Below, in pieces: positions 55,762 to 64,000 of a stretch of DNA of 64,000 bases. The DNA lies in NCBI GenBank assembly GCA_002162875.1, contig MABA01000015.1:62001-126000 (forward strand). Reading direction: 5' to 3'. The stretch is from Rhodobacterales bacterium 52_120_T64. GTDB taxonomy: Bacteria; Pseudomonadota; Alphaproteobacteria; Rhodobacterales; Rhodobacteraceae. The notes under the pieces were generated by a model, which had not been told where the DNA came from, made no database searches, and saw only the letters and a program-made list of their open reading frames with translations. Within the stretch, counting starts at the first letter, position 1; each line of letters begins with the position of its first letter. Position numbers and translations under genes: made by a program.

Positions 55762-55791
55762 AGTTTAGTACATATAATCTAAGACTTACAC

Positions 55792-55807
55792 ACCGCCTTC
55801 GGGCGGT
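55792..55807 (+). terminator. Terminator after tRNA remnant
   Basis: ACCGCC-TTCG-GGCGGT followed by TCTTT. Typical factor-independent hairpin with a stable UUCG-type loop. Confidence 0.7.
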
Positions 55808-56006
55808 TCTTTGCGTTGTGCTATCCGCACTGGAAGCACTGTGGAAGCAAGCGTGGCGAAGTGGGGAGTGTGGCGCATTAGTAGCATTTGAAGATTATTA
55901 GAATATGCCGCTTTCTGCCCAATAGCTGCCTTTAGAGTCTTGCATGCGGAATGGCTAACGAAACAACGCCATGGGCTCACGGATGAAATAGTTCGGTATA
56001 AACGCA

Positions 56007-56324
56007 TCAGCACGTTACACGGTAACGACATTCTGGGTTACCGCTTGAATGAGTTATAGGAGCGGCACTAATGCTCGACGGGTCCAAAACCTGACACATA
56101 AGTTTGGCGCCGGTTCCAAATGTAGGCTGAAGGTAACGCTGCAAATACCCATATAGTTTTTGCTCGCTGTAATTAAGAAGTGGGCGCGCTGTAAAGCGGC
56201 CCCCGAATAATGTGCTTCTAAAGTTTAATCTTGCCGCAATCACAACAATCAGAAATACGATTGCCACAGTCATTGCCAACAGGATTACAGGGTCAACAGA
56301 ATTTGGACTGAGCGTTGGTAACAC
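56007..56324 (-). CDS. Membrane-anchored DUF2726-like fragment
   Basis: 105 aa. N-terminal transmembrane helix (VILLAMTVAIVFLIVVIAA), then the start of a DUF2726-type domain (LLNYSEQKLYGYLQRYL ... KLMCQVLDPSS). The domain is cut short compared with the family, so the gene may be truncated. Confidence 0.5.
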   Translation of the reverse strand: MLPTLSPNSVDPVILLAMTVAIVFLIVVIAARLNFRSTLFGGRFTARPLLNYSEQKLYGYLQRYLQPTFGTGAKLMCQVLDPSSISAAPITHSSGNPECRYRVTC

Positions 56325-56342
56325 TGCTAATCCTTGCCCAAG

Positions 56343-56825
56343 CTAACGGCAAATCGTAGTGATGGGCGTACTACCGATCTTAGCACCAGCTCTTTTGAAC
56401 AGAACCGGAGACCAGTGCATATTGTCGATCAACCGCGCCACATAAGCTCCGTAGGCGGTATATTTATCCCCCGGACGCCGGATAATACCCGTGCGCGCCC
56501 CGGAATATGGGTCCATACTATAAACGGTGCTAAATTCCTCAGCCTCCCACTCGATACAAACCACAAAATCTGACTTGTCGCCCGGCAAAAACGCCATTGC
56601 ATCCGACACCTGAAGTGAATTTACGTGCAACTTTCTAGGCTCATGCTGCTGGTTGAACACATAGACATCATACGCCATCGTTTGCATTTCGGCGTTGGTT
56701 GGCGGATCAATACCATCGCCAGCTAGAAGCTGTGTATGAGTGTCACCACACGCGCCAAGTACAAATGCGAGTGGAAGCATCGCCATCATGCCTTTGCGCT
56801 TGAACTTTGTAAAAGAGTTAAACAT
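56343..56825 (-). CDS. Hypothetical lipoprotein
   Basis: 160 aa with lipobox (AFVLGAC, Cys ~26). No recognised domain. Upstream of the DUF2726-like gene on the same strand, near the transfer genes; role unknown. Confidence 0.65.
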   Translation of the reverse strand: MFNSFTKFKRKGMMAMLPLAFVLGACGDTHTQLLAGDGIDPPTNAEMQTMAYDVYVFNQQHEPRKLHVNSLQVSDAMAFLPGDKSDFVVCIEWEAEEFSTVYSMDPYSGARTGIIRRPGDKYTAYGAYVARLIDNMHWSPVLFKRAGAKIGSTPITTICR

Positions 56826-56928
56826 AGTAATTCCCCATAGTTTAGTAGTTAAGCCACTGATAATAATAACTTATTTAACATAACAAAGCTTATACGCCTT
56901 TTGGTATCGCTCACACTTGTCGCAAACC

Positions 56929-57663
56929 TCAAAGACCATCAACCAAAGCCGTGAGAGCTGTTAAATCGTGCATCCCTGATGCGACGCCGCGCACGGTTAC
57001 AAAGGCTGGGGTTCCCTGAATACCCAACTCGGCCGCCAGTGCCTTGTTGGTCGATATGATTTCGGAAATAGCGTCCGTATCCATCACAGCTTCAATCTCG
57101 GCAAAACTAAATCCCAAACTTTCTGCAAAGAGTTTAATTTCTGATCGCGCCAGATTTCCTTTGTACGCCAATAGCAACTCATGGAATTGCGAATGATCCT
57201 CGGCCCCATAAATGGTGCGAATAGACAAAGCCACTCTGGTTGCCAGTTCACTGACATCACCCAAGATCGGAAAATCTTTAACAATGACCTTCACATTGGG
57301 ATTTGCCGCTACAAACTCCTGCAATATTGGATGGTTGGCTTTGCAATATGAGCAACGATAGTCAGAGAATTCGACAATTGAAATTTCTGCATCAAAATTG
57401 CCCATCAAATTGTCATCCCCGGACAAGAAAAGCTGCTCAGCATTACGGCGAATAACTTTTGACGATTGAGTACTTTCAATCTGTGCTTGCTCCTGCTCAA
57501 GCAAGGTAAACATATCCAGAAGAACCTCAGGATTATCCAAAAGATAAGCCCTAACCTGCTGTCCAAATTCACTTGTGTAGATTTTTATGTCTTGTGCAAC
57601 GGATTGACCGCTCCAAAAAGTAAACATGGCTGCAAATATAATAGAATTTATTTTATTTATCAT
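56929..57663 (-). CDS. DsbA-family thiol oxidoreductase (Com1-like)
   Basis: 244 aa, signal peptide (IIFAAMFTFWSGQSVA), helical N-terminal extension, thioredoxin fold with CSYC (in SDYRCSYCKANHP, ~104-107) and cis-Pro GTPAFVT. Periplasmic disulfide formation or isomerisation, plausibly for the Cys-rich Tra proteins. Confidence 0.88.
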   Translation of the reverse strand: MINKINSIIFAAMFTFWSGQSVAQDIKIYTSEFGQQVRAYLLDNPEVLLDMFTLLEQEQAQIESTQSSKVIRRNAEQLFLSGDDNLMGNFDAEISIVEFSDYRCSYCKANHPILQEFVAANPNVKVIVKDFPILGDVSELATRVALSIRTIYGAEDHSQFHELLLAYKGNLARSEIKLFAESLGFSFAEIEAVMDTDAISEIISTNKALAAELGIQGTPAFVTVRGVASGMHDLTALTALVDGL

Positions 57664-57741
57664 CTATTTCTCCGTTTTTGTTGTTTTCTAAATAATATAT
57701 CTTTTTCTTGTATTAAGATATATTATTATCGCGATCAACAA

Positions 57742-58305
57742 TCAAAGAGAGAAGATGTATGCAATTAGGCGATCCCAAAGCGAAGGCGAACTGGCGCGAG
57801 GCGATCTTTCAGGGTTTTTCCGATGCTCGGAAGGCATAACGAATTCGCCAGCCCAAAGGCCGACCCCCTGGCTTTGGGCAAAATTGGAATCTTGGAGAAA
57901 GTTGCGGGTTTCGGCGTATTGGTTGGAATAGTAAGCAACCGCCCAGCCGTTCAAAACCATTCTGCCATTAATATCCCGCCCGGACTGGTCGTAAAAAATC
58001 GCAAGTTTGCGGTCGTACTTGTCACGACCCAAAACAGCAATTGTTACACTGCCGTCCAAAAAGCTTTGCAGGAATTTCGTGCCAACCGCCCCGCAGTCAA
58101 AATACTGGCTGCTCTCGTTGAGAGCCTGTTGTCCGAGTTCACACGCATCAATTCCCGCCAACCGATAACGGCTTTCCCCAATGCCAACGGTGTCGCCATC
58201 AATCACATAAATATCGCTGGAACGGACGGTAAAAATATCCGTCGCGCTCAATGCAGCATTTCCAAAAATACAGAAGGCCAAAACTAGACATGAAAAAAAC
58301 CGCAT
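57742..58305 (-). CDS. Secreted thermonuclease-like (SNase) protein
   Basis: 187 aa from ATG 58305; signal peptide (CLVLAFCIFGNAALSA). SNase core with VIDGDTVGIGESRYRLAGID and GRDKYDRKLAIFY. Staphylococcal-nuclease fold enzymes cut DNA or RNA; export suggests processing of extracellular or periplasmic nucleic acid. Its start overlaps divergent traD by 16 bp. Confidence 0.85.
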   Translation of the reverse strand: MRFFSCLVLAFCIFGNAALSATDIFTVRSSDIYVIDGDTVGIGESRYRLAGIDACELGQQALNESSQYFDCGAVGTKFLQSFLDGSVTIAVLGRDKYDRKLAIFYDQSGRDINGRMVLNGWAVAYYSNQYAETRNFLQDSNFAQSQGVGLWAGEFVMPSEHRKNPERSPRASSPSLWDRLIAYIFSL

Positions 58306-60506
58306 CAGCAAAATTCATCCGTGGTGGTCAAACAACACAACATGGTTGGCGCATGGCAGCTCAAGTTGTCAACACCGGGCTTATCGCTGGCGTTATATTG
58401 TTTGCGATAGTCTATACGTACCTGATTGCTACAAATTACGAAGTGGCAAAAGTCCGGGTAAGTTACACGCAATTTATTGCTGAATTCACCGCGATCAACA
58501 AAAATAATCCCTCAAAAGAAATAAGGTACAAAAACCTTGATGCTGTTTTTGTAATCGAAACCGCCCACGAAATTTACACGAACTTAGAATACATGCGCAT
58601 CAAGGCGCGTTACGAAGCCAATGCAAAAAAATATGCATATTGGGCGATGATCCCTGCCCTAGGCGCGATGTTTATCGTTTCTATATATTTCTTCTTTGCT
58701 GGCAATAAGCTTGGAAACGAGGAACATATTCGTGGTTCCCGCCTCGTTGACAAAAAGGAGCTGATACGTTGGTCAAAATCCAAGTGGAAAGCCTACAAAA
58801 AACAATTCAAAGGCGTGAAACAGGGGCCGGAGTATTCAGTTGCAGGCGTACCCTTTCCTCCAAATGCTGTAGAAGCACAGACTGCAATTTGTGGAACGGT
58901 AGGTGTCGGCAAGACGAACACTATCAAGGAATTACTGAACACTATCCGGGAGAGTGGCGGACGGGCCATAATATACGACAAAATGGGTGGATTACTTCGC
59001 GACTACTACGACCCTGCCGTAGATATCGTCATAAATCCGTTTGATGCGCGCTCCGTTGCGTGGTCACCATTTGGCGAAGCCAGAACGCCGGAGGCATTCG
59101 CCCAAATCGCAGAGGTAATGATACCAGACAATCCAGACGCGAACGACCCCTTCTGGTCACAAACGGCGCGGCTGGTTTTTGAGTATGTGGCCCGAAGTTT
59201 AATTAAAAAAAACAAGCGCCCCACAAACGCTGATCTGCGCCGTGCAATTATGGAAATTCCTGCAGACGAATTACAGGCCCTTATCGAGAACACACCAGGG
59301 CAACACTTTTTTGGAAAACACATAGAAAAAACTGCCGCCGGTATCCGTGCCAACATGATTGCGGAGTTACGCTTTCTCGAATTTTTGCGCGACGACGGTG
59401 AGCCATTTTCGATCAGGGATTGGGTCATAGAAGAAAAGCCTGGATTTGTATTTTTAACTGGCGACGCCGAACATTCAGCCGCAACCCGCAATATCATCTC
59501 CACTGTGTTTGAAGTTGCTGCAAACGCTCTTATGACATGCGACGAAAACCGAAACCCAAGCGTTTGGTTTTTCCTCGACGAAGTACCGAGTCTCAACAAA
59601 CTCCCTTTCCTCGTCAGCAAGCTCGCGGAAATCAGACAATTTGGTGGCGCGTTTGTACTTGGGTTTCAAGTGTATTCTCAACTCGAGTATGTATACGGCG
59701 AAAAGGGCGCTCAATCTATTTCCGGCAACCTTAACAACCGGATTGTATTCAACACCCCCGATGCAAGAACCGCCAAGGTGTTTTCGGATTCATTGGGGTT
59801 TGAGGATCTCGTTGAGAGCCGCGAAAACGTCACTGTGGGCGCGCATGCCACCCGTGACGGCGTAGGTTTTATGCAAAACCGTATTGAACGCGCCATTGTC
59901 ACCCCTTCGCAGATACAAGCCCTGCCCCAATTCGAGGCATACATTCGGTTTGCTTACGATGCACCAACAGCCAAAGTCGTATTCAAGCCAGTGACAGATA
60001 ACTCCCAATACCTACACCCGAAATTTGTCGAATATACCGGCAATGGTTTTGACAGCGGTGGCATGGATACTGGGTATTTGGCGGATTCCACTTTGAGCGC
60101 AAACGAACACAATGAGAAGGGCGCTTTACCCCCGTTTATATCTCTCACACCACAAGAACAGTTGGATGAATTTAATTCCTGGTTCGACGCGCTGTCGGTC
60201 CCCAATTATAACTACGATACCGGAAAATTCGAGACACCCTATTCTGACACAGATCGTAAAGCCTTGTGGCCCTGTTTCGCAGGCGAACGTCTGAAAGGGA
60301 AAAAGCCGGAAGCTATAAAACCTTCTCTTGGTGAAGATCAGATGATGGGTAGTACATCGCCCGCCAGAAACATGAACACTGCCCACAACCTTCCGCCCTA
60401 CCCCGAGTTTGAGGGAATTTCCGAAAATAATCCGCAGGGTCCGGACAACAATACAAAAAGCCCCTCGCCATATGACGATGACGATTACCTAGGTGAAGGG
60501 CTATGA
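58290..60506 (+). CDS. traD: TraD type IV coupling protein
   Basis: 738 aa from ATG 58290. Two transmembrane helices (~25-45 and ~120-140), Walker A GTVGVGKT (~207-214), Walker B VWFFLDEVPSLN (~425). Motor linking the relaxase-DNA complex to the channel. Overlaps traI by 4 nt. Confidence 0.95.
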   Translation: MKKTASAKFIRGGQTTQHGWRMAAQVVNTGLIAGVILFAIVYTYLIATNYEVAKVRVSYTQFIAEFTAINKNNPSKEIRYKNLDAVFVIETAHEIYTNLEYMRIKARYEANAKKYAYWAMIPALGAMFIVSIYFFFAGNKLGNEEHIRGSRLVDKKELIRWSKSKWKAYKKQFKGVKQGPEYSVAGVPFPPNAVEAQTAICGTVGVGKTNTIKELLNTIRESGGRAIIYDKMGGLLRDYYDPAVDIVINPFDARSVAWSPFGEARTPEAFAQIAEVMIPDNPDANDPFWSQTARLVFEYVARSLIKKNKRPTNADLRRAIMEIPADELQALIENTPGQHFFGKHIEKTAAGIRANMIAELRFLEFLRDDGEPFSIRDWVIEEKPGFVFLTGDAEHSAATRNIISTVFEVAANALMTCDENRNPSVWFFLDEVPSLNKLPFLVSKLAEIRQFGGAFVLGFQVYSQLEYVYGEKGAQSISGNLNNRIVFNTPDARTAKVFSDSLGFEDLVESRENVTVGAHATRDGVGFMQNRIERAIVTPSQIQALPQFEAYIRFAYDAPTAKVVFKPVTDNSQYLHPKFVEYTGNGFDSGGMDTGYLADSTLSANEHNEKGALPPFISLTPQEQLDEFNSWFDALSVPNYNYDTGKFETPYSDTDRKALWPCFAGERLKGKKPEAIKPSLGEDQMMGSTSPARNMNTAHNLPPYPEFEGISENNPQGPDNNTKSPSPYDDDDYLGEGL

Positions 60507-63406
60507 TGTCGATCTCAAATGTTTCTGCAGGAGCAGCGGCATCGGGATATTACAAGACCGAAGGGTACTATATAGCTGGCAGTCCTGAAGGGGATGCGGC
60601 AGCAAAATGGTTTGGACAGGCGGCAAAAGAAGAAGGTCTGACAGGCCGTGTAGACGATGCGAGGTTCGCACAGCTATTGGACGGGCAAGCCCCCAATGGC
60701 CGCTTAATGGGCCGCACACAAGGCGGAGAGCGCCAGCACAGGCCCGGCATTGATCTGACCTTCTCGGCCTCAAAAACAGTTTCTATCATGGCGCTGGTTG
60801 CGGGCGATGAACGTGTAGTCCAGGCCCATGACAAAGCTGTCACCGCAGCAATGGAATATGTAGAAAACAAGCTTGTCGGGACACGCCGACAGGTTAACGG
60901 GGAAGTAAAAACCATTACTGGCGGGAAAATCATCGCTGGCATGTTTCGGCATGACACCTCCCGCGCCCTTGATCCACAACTACACACCCACGTCGTTATC
61001 GCCAACATGATTAAAGGCGACGATGGACAATATACTGCCCTTCACAACGACCAGATTTATCGCAACAAAATGATTGGTGGCGAAGTCTACCGCAGTGAGC
61101 TTGCGAAGGAACTAAAGACGCTCGGGTTTGAGGTAGAGCGAGTTGGAAAGCACAGGTTTGTTGAAATCAAAGGGGTAGACCCGAAGTTGGTCGAAACCTA
61201 CTCCAAACGGCGCACCGAGGTACTGGAAGCAATCGAAAACCGCGATGTTGGCGCTACTGCCAAGAACAACGCGCTTGCAGCTCTGGCGACACGCGCGACA
61301 AAGAACCAAGCGATTGATCGTAGCGAACTGGCGACCGCATGGGTTAAAGAGGCCAATTCCATTGGCATATCCAAAGAAATGCTGGAATCCTTGTCAAAAG
61401 ACGCTTCTGACAAAAGCCATTACCACTTGCCCGGTGTCACACGCGACGGAAAAGGCATTAATCATGCCCAGAGTGAGGCGAAAGAAAGTGTTCAGTTTGC
61501 GATAAAGCATATTTCGGAGCGCAACAGCGTCTATGAAGCCAAAGACGTGATCCACACGGCTTTAAAGAGATCAGAGAGCGCCGGAATCAAGGAAATCACG
61601 GGCGAAATCACACGACTGGTAAAGACAGGGGCGTTGATTGAAGGGAAATCCGGCGCGCAAACACTTCTAACAGACAAAGAAACACTGCTGATTGAGCGAG
61701 AAACCATTCGGGAATTTCGGAAAACGGTAAGGGAAGATGGGCCACGTCTTAAACCTAGTCAAGGACCAAGCGGGCGCATCAAAGTATCGGGTGATGATTA
61801 CCTAAAGCGCAGCCTATCCAAAACCACTCTCACCACTGGCCAGAAGGAAGCGATTGAAACCTCACTGACAGGCAAAGGCCGCTACGTGGCGGTACAAGGC
61901 TATGCAGGCTCCGGCAAGACCTTCATGATGGAAAAACTGCAAGGGTACGCTGAACGTAGTGGCTACGCCGTTGAGGGGTTAGCACCAACCAACAAGGCCG
62001 TAGAAAAACTAAAAGAAGCCCTGCCCGATTCAAGAACTCTACAATCCTTGCTGACAAAAAATCAGTACAACCCACAGACCGAGAACAAGTCCAAGACTAT
62101 ACTCGTTGTGGATGAAGCCTCGATGACAACCACCAAAGACATGAAGGTGCTAATGGACTACGCCAACGCCGCCAAATACGCGCGTGTGGTACTCGTGGGC
62201 GACCAAAAGCAGCTAGATGCCGTGGGAGCCGGTACGCCGTTTGCAGCACTTCAGAAAGCCGGTATGCCAACCGCCGTAATGACTGACATTCAGCGACAAA
62301 GAAATCCTGATGCACTCGATGCCGTCAATTACTCAATCAAGGGTGAGATCCGCGCAGCCTTCGATAAAATCGGCGACAAAATAAGAGAAAACCCCTACGA
62401 GCTGACCAAGACAGTGGCAAACGACTGGTTGCGACGCCCTTCCCCAATGCGGGAACAAACCAGTATTGTTGTTTCAACAAACGCAATGCGACAGACAATC
62501 AACCGGCACATACGCTCGGAACTGATTGTCGAGGGCAAGGTCGCGCCCGATGGCAATATGATCACAGCTCTTGAACCTATGAGCTTCAGCCGCGCCGAAG
62601 CCGGGGATGCAAAAAGCTACTCGACTGGCGATCAGGTCGTTTCGATTAATCCTATCAAAAAGCATGAGCTGAAGGCCGGAGAAGTCTACACGGTTACAGC
62701 CCGCGATACGGATAAAAACGAAATCACCATCGAGAAGAACGGCAACACCATAACCTTGCCGCTAGGACAAGCCAGCAAGGTCGCTGCATCCTTGGCGGTT
62801 TATCAAGCCAGCCAAAAAGAAGTTGCGCCCGGCGATAAAGTAAAGCTCCGAATTACCGATAAAGACCACGGAATCAAAAACGGAGACCACGCCGTTGTAA
62901 CCGAAATAGACGAAAAGACCGTCACGCTCGATCTTGCAAATGGCAAAGAAACCGCCCTGCCCCTAGAGAGTTTGGCGGCCAAAGGAATTGATCACGCATA
63001 CGTTGCTACAGCTCACGACCTTCAAGGATCGACCGTCGAGAACATTATTGTAGCGATGAGTTCTAATGAAATGCTGGCAACCCAAAAGAGCTTTTACGTC
63101 GGAATATCCCGCGCGAAAGAAGGCGTCACACTCGTTACTGATGATGTGGAACGGCTCGCAAAGCGACTTGAGAAGACAACGGGCGACCGGGTTTCTGCGC
63201 TCGATGCCTACATGGAAAAACACATTTCGGATCAAAAAGAAATCGAAAAGCCGGAGCAAAAGTCCACAGAAAAAACTCGAACTTCAGATCTGGATGGCAA
63301 AGATAAATCTATGGAAGCCTTAGCCCAGAGCTTCCGCGAAGCAGAAGAAATAAAGAATGAACTGATCGAAATTAAACAGAAGCAAATAGAAGGACCGATT
63401 AGATGA
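60503..63406 (+). CDS. traI: MobF relaxase-helicase TraI (TrwC-size)
   Basis: 967 aa. N-terminal relaxase with catalytic tyrosines Y16, Y17, Y22, Y23 (SGYYKTEGYY) and the HUH motif LDPQLHTHVV (~155-164). Helicase with Walker A GYAGSGKT (~466), DEASM (~535) and UvrD-like C-terminal motifs (TAHDLQGSTVENI, YVGISRAKEGVTL). Nicks oriT and unwinds the strand. Shorter than F TraI (1756 aa), close to TrwC (966 aa). Confidence 0.96.
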   Translation: MMSISNVSAGAAASGYYKTEGYYIAGSPEGDAAAKWFGQAAKEEGLTGRVDDARFAQLLDGQAPNGRLMGRTQGGERQHRPGIDLTFSASKTVSIMALVAGDERVVQAHDKAVTAAMEYVENKLVGTRRQVNGEVKTITGGKIIAGMFRHDTSRALDPQLHTHVVIANMIKGDDGQYTALHNDQIYRNKMIGGEVYRSELAKELKTLGFEVERVGKHRFVEIKGVDPKLVETYSKRRTEVLEAIENRDVGATAKNNALAALATRATKNQAIDRSELATAWVKEANSIGISKEMLESLSKDASDKSHYHLPGVTRDGKGINHAQSEAKESVQFAIKHISERNSVYEAKDVIHTALKRSESAGIKEITGEITRLVKTGALIEGKSGAQTLLTDKETLLIERETIREFRKTVREDGPRLKPSQGPSGRIKVSGDDYLKRSLSKTTLTTGQKEAIETSLTGKGRYVAVQGYAGSGKTFMMEKLQGYAERSGYAVEGLAPTNKAVEKLKEALPDSRTLQSLLTKNQYNPQTENKSKTILVVDEASMTTTKDMKVLMDYANAAKYARVVLVGDQKQLDAVGAGTPFAALQKAGMPTAVMTDIQRQRNPDALDAVNYSIKGEIRAAFDKIGDKIRENPYELTKTVANDWLRRPSPMREQTSIVVSTNAMRQTINRHIRSELIVEGKVAPDGNMITALEPMSFSRAEAGDAKSYSTGDQVVSINPIKKHELKAGEVYTVTARDTDKNEITIEKNGNTITLPLGQASKVAASLAVYQASQKEVAPGDKVKLRITDKDHGIKNGDHAVVTEIDEKTVTLDLANGKETALPLESLAAKGIDHAYVATAHDLQGSTVENIIVAMSSNEMLATQKSFYVGISRAKEGVTLVTDDVERLAKRLEKTTGDRVSALDAYMEKHISDQKEIEKPEQKSTEKTRTSDLDGKDKSMEALAQSFREAEEIKNELIEIKQKQIEGPIR

Positions 63407-64000
63407 GAACGGAAAAAGTAAACCAGCAAACCCGCATACGCCCTGGTACTCATGCTAGAAACCTTGCTGAAGAATACATGGAGAAAAGCAACCTCTCGTT
63501 CACGGAAGCGCTTGAGGAAGGCATAATTATGTTGAAATCGCGAACAGGTGCGAACTCGACAAACAATAGTAATCCAGAGCTATCCGAAAAACTGGATCAA
63601 ATATTAAAAGCGGTGCAAACCCCTTCCAATCCCCTGCCCCGCGAGGCCACATCCGACGCATCCACGCGGGCATTGAGTGCGGATATGCAGTTCAGGTTTA
63701 ACCAGTTTGGCGACCTGCTCCACGCTGATAACCGCGTAACATTCGCCGGGATAAGCAAGATCGCCATGGAAGTTTCGCTTCTCCGCCACGCACTCAATTC
63801 GATGGCAGCAGACGGAACGCCGCATCAAAAAGAATTGATGCACCGGGCCGATGAAGCAATCAAAACCCTTAATAAGAACGTTAAGGATTTCCGCATCCGG
63901 GAGGGTTTTGAATTTCCCGATATGAGCAGAGAGTGGCATCAATCAGTCATGGCCTTGCAGGAATCCAGAGGTGGTGAGGAACACGATTTAGATCACGAAC
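63403..64000 (+). CDS. Hypothetical protein after traI, cut by window end
   Basis: At least 199 residues, beginning by ATGA overlap with the traI stop. Early part (TRIRPGTHARNLAEEYMEKS) looks like a short ribbon-helix-helix-like or DNA-binding segment, followed by a helical region. Position after traI suggests a mobilisation accessory (MobC-like or TraM-like); family not recognised. Confidence 0.65.
   Translation, partial: MRTEKVNQQTRIRPGTHARNLAEEYMEKSNLSFTEALEEGIIMLKSRTGANSTNNSNPELSEKLDQILKAVQTPSNPLPREATSDASTRALSADMQFRFNQFGDLLHADNRVTFAGISKIAMEVSLLRHALNSMAADGTPHQKELMHRADEAIKTLNKNVKDFRIREGFEFPDMSREWHQSVMALQESRGGEEHDLDHE

Noticed and set aside
1-64000. CRISPR array or restriction/defence system
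   Set aside because: No regularly spaced repeats and no cas, toxin-antitoxin or restriction genes recognised.

Overview
The window looks like accessory DNA of an alphaproteobacterium, most likely a marine or Rhodobacterales-type lineage. Evidence: the ccmFGHI gene order, an FNR/FnrL-like box, archaeal-type PRPP synthase and AMP-phosphorylase relatives, and an F-type transfer region of the kind seen on alphaproteobacterial plasmids. It is part of a conjugative element. Whether that is a plasmid or an integrated element cannot be settled: no replication or integrase gene lies in view, although a decayed initiator-tRNA copy at 55671-55761 looks like an old attachment-site footprint.

Left part (1-30.9 kb), copper and metal module. 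It encodes a multicopper oxidase, a membrane-anchored cytochrome c, a CueR-type regulator, two copper P-type ATPases (one with two HMA domains, one with YHS and heavy-metal-binding domains), a CopZ-like chaperone, an ScsB/DsbD-like reductase, the heme-lyase half of cytochrome c maturation (ccmFGHI), a beta-propeller protein, a His-rich cytochrome c, a SHOCT protein, a ferric-reductase-like membrane protein, an APC transporter, a solitary Rieske protein, and an operon of an EF-hand protein, a 38-residue membrane peptide and a DUF302 protein. A divergent two-component system, an L,D-transpeptidase and a cupredoxin follow. The unifying feature is a set of at least six promoters with TTGACC, a 19-bp spacer and a CCTTCC/GGAAGG dyad. 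These are typical CueR promoters, and one CueR homologue is encoded here. They precede not only copper genes but also ccmFGHI, the Rieske gene and a three-gene cassette of beta-CASP nuclease, AMP-phosphorylase-like enzyme and PRPP synthase. That suggests a copper response that also rebuilds cytochromes and recycles RNA.

Middle (30.9-36.9 kb), junction. It holds an IS30-family transposase remnant, apolipoprotein N-acyltransferase (Lnt/CutE), an AT-rich stretch, a LuxR/LuxI quorum-sensing pair with unknown small genes, an extra rpsU and a broken TetR gene. This looks like a patchwork of insertions.

Right part (36.9-64 kb), F-type conjugation. The order is traA-L-E-K-B-(small lipoprotein)-V-C-trbI-(S26 peptidase)-traW-U-trbC-traN in two genes-(thioredoxin)-traF-H-G. 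A side region of small genes, the tRNA remnant, a DsbA-like protein and a secreted nuclease follow, then traD, a MobF relaxase traI, and a downstream gene cut by the window end. Stop/start overlaps run through most of the tra genes, so they are probably translated as long operons. The lux pair beside them suggests density-controlled transfer.
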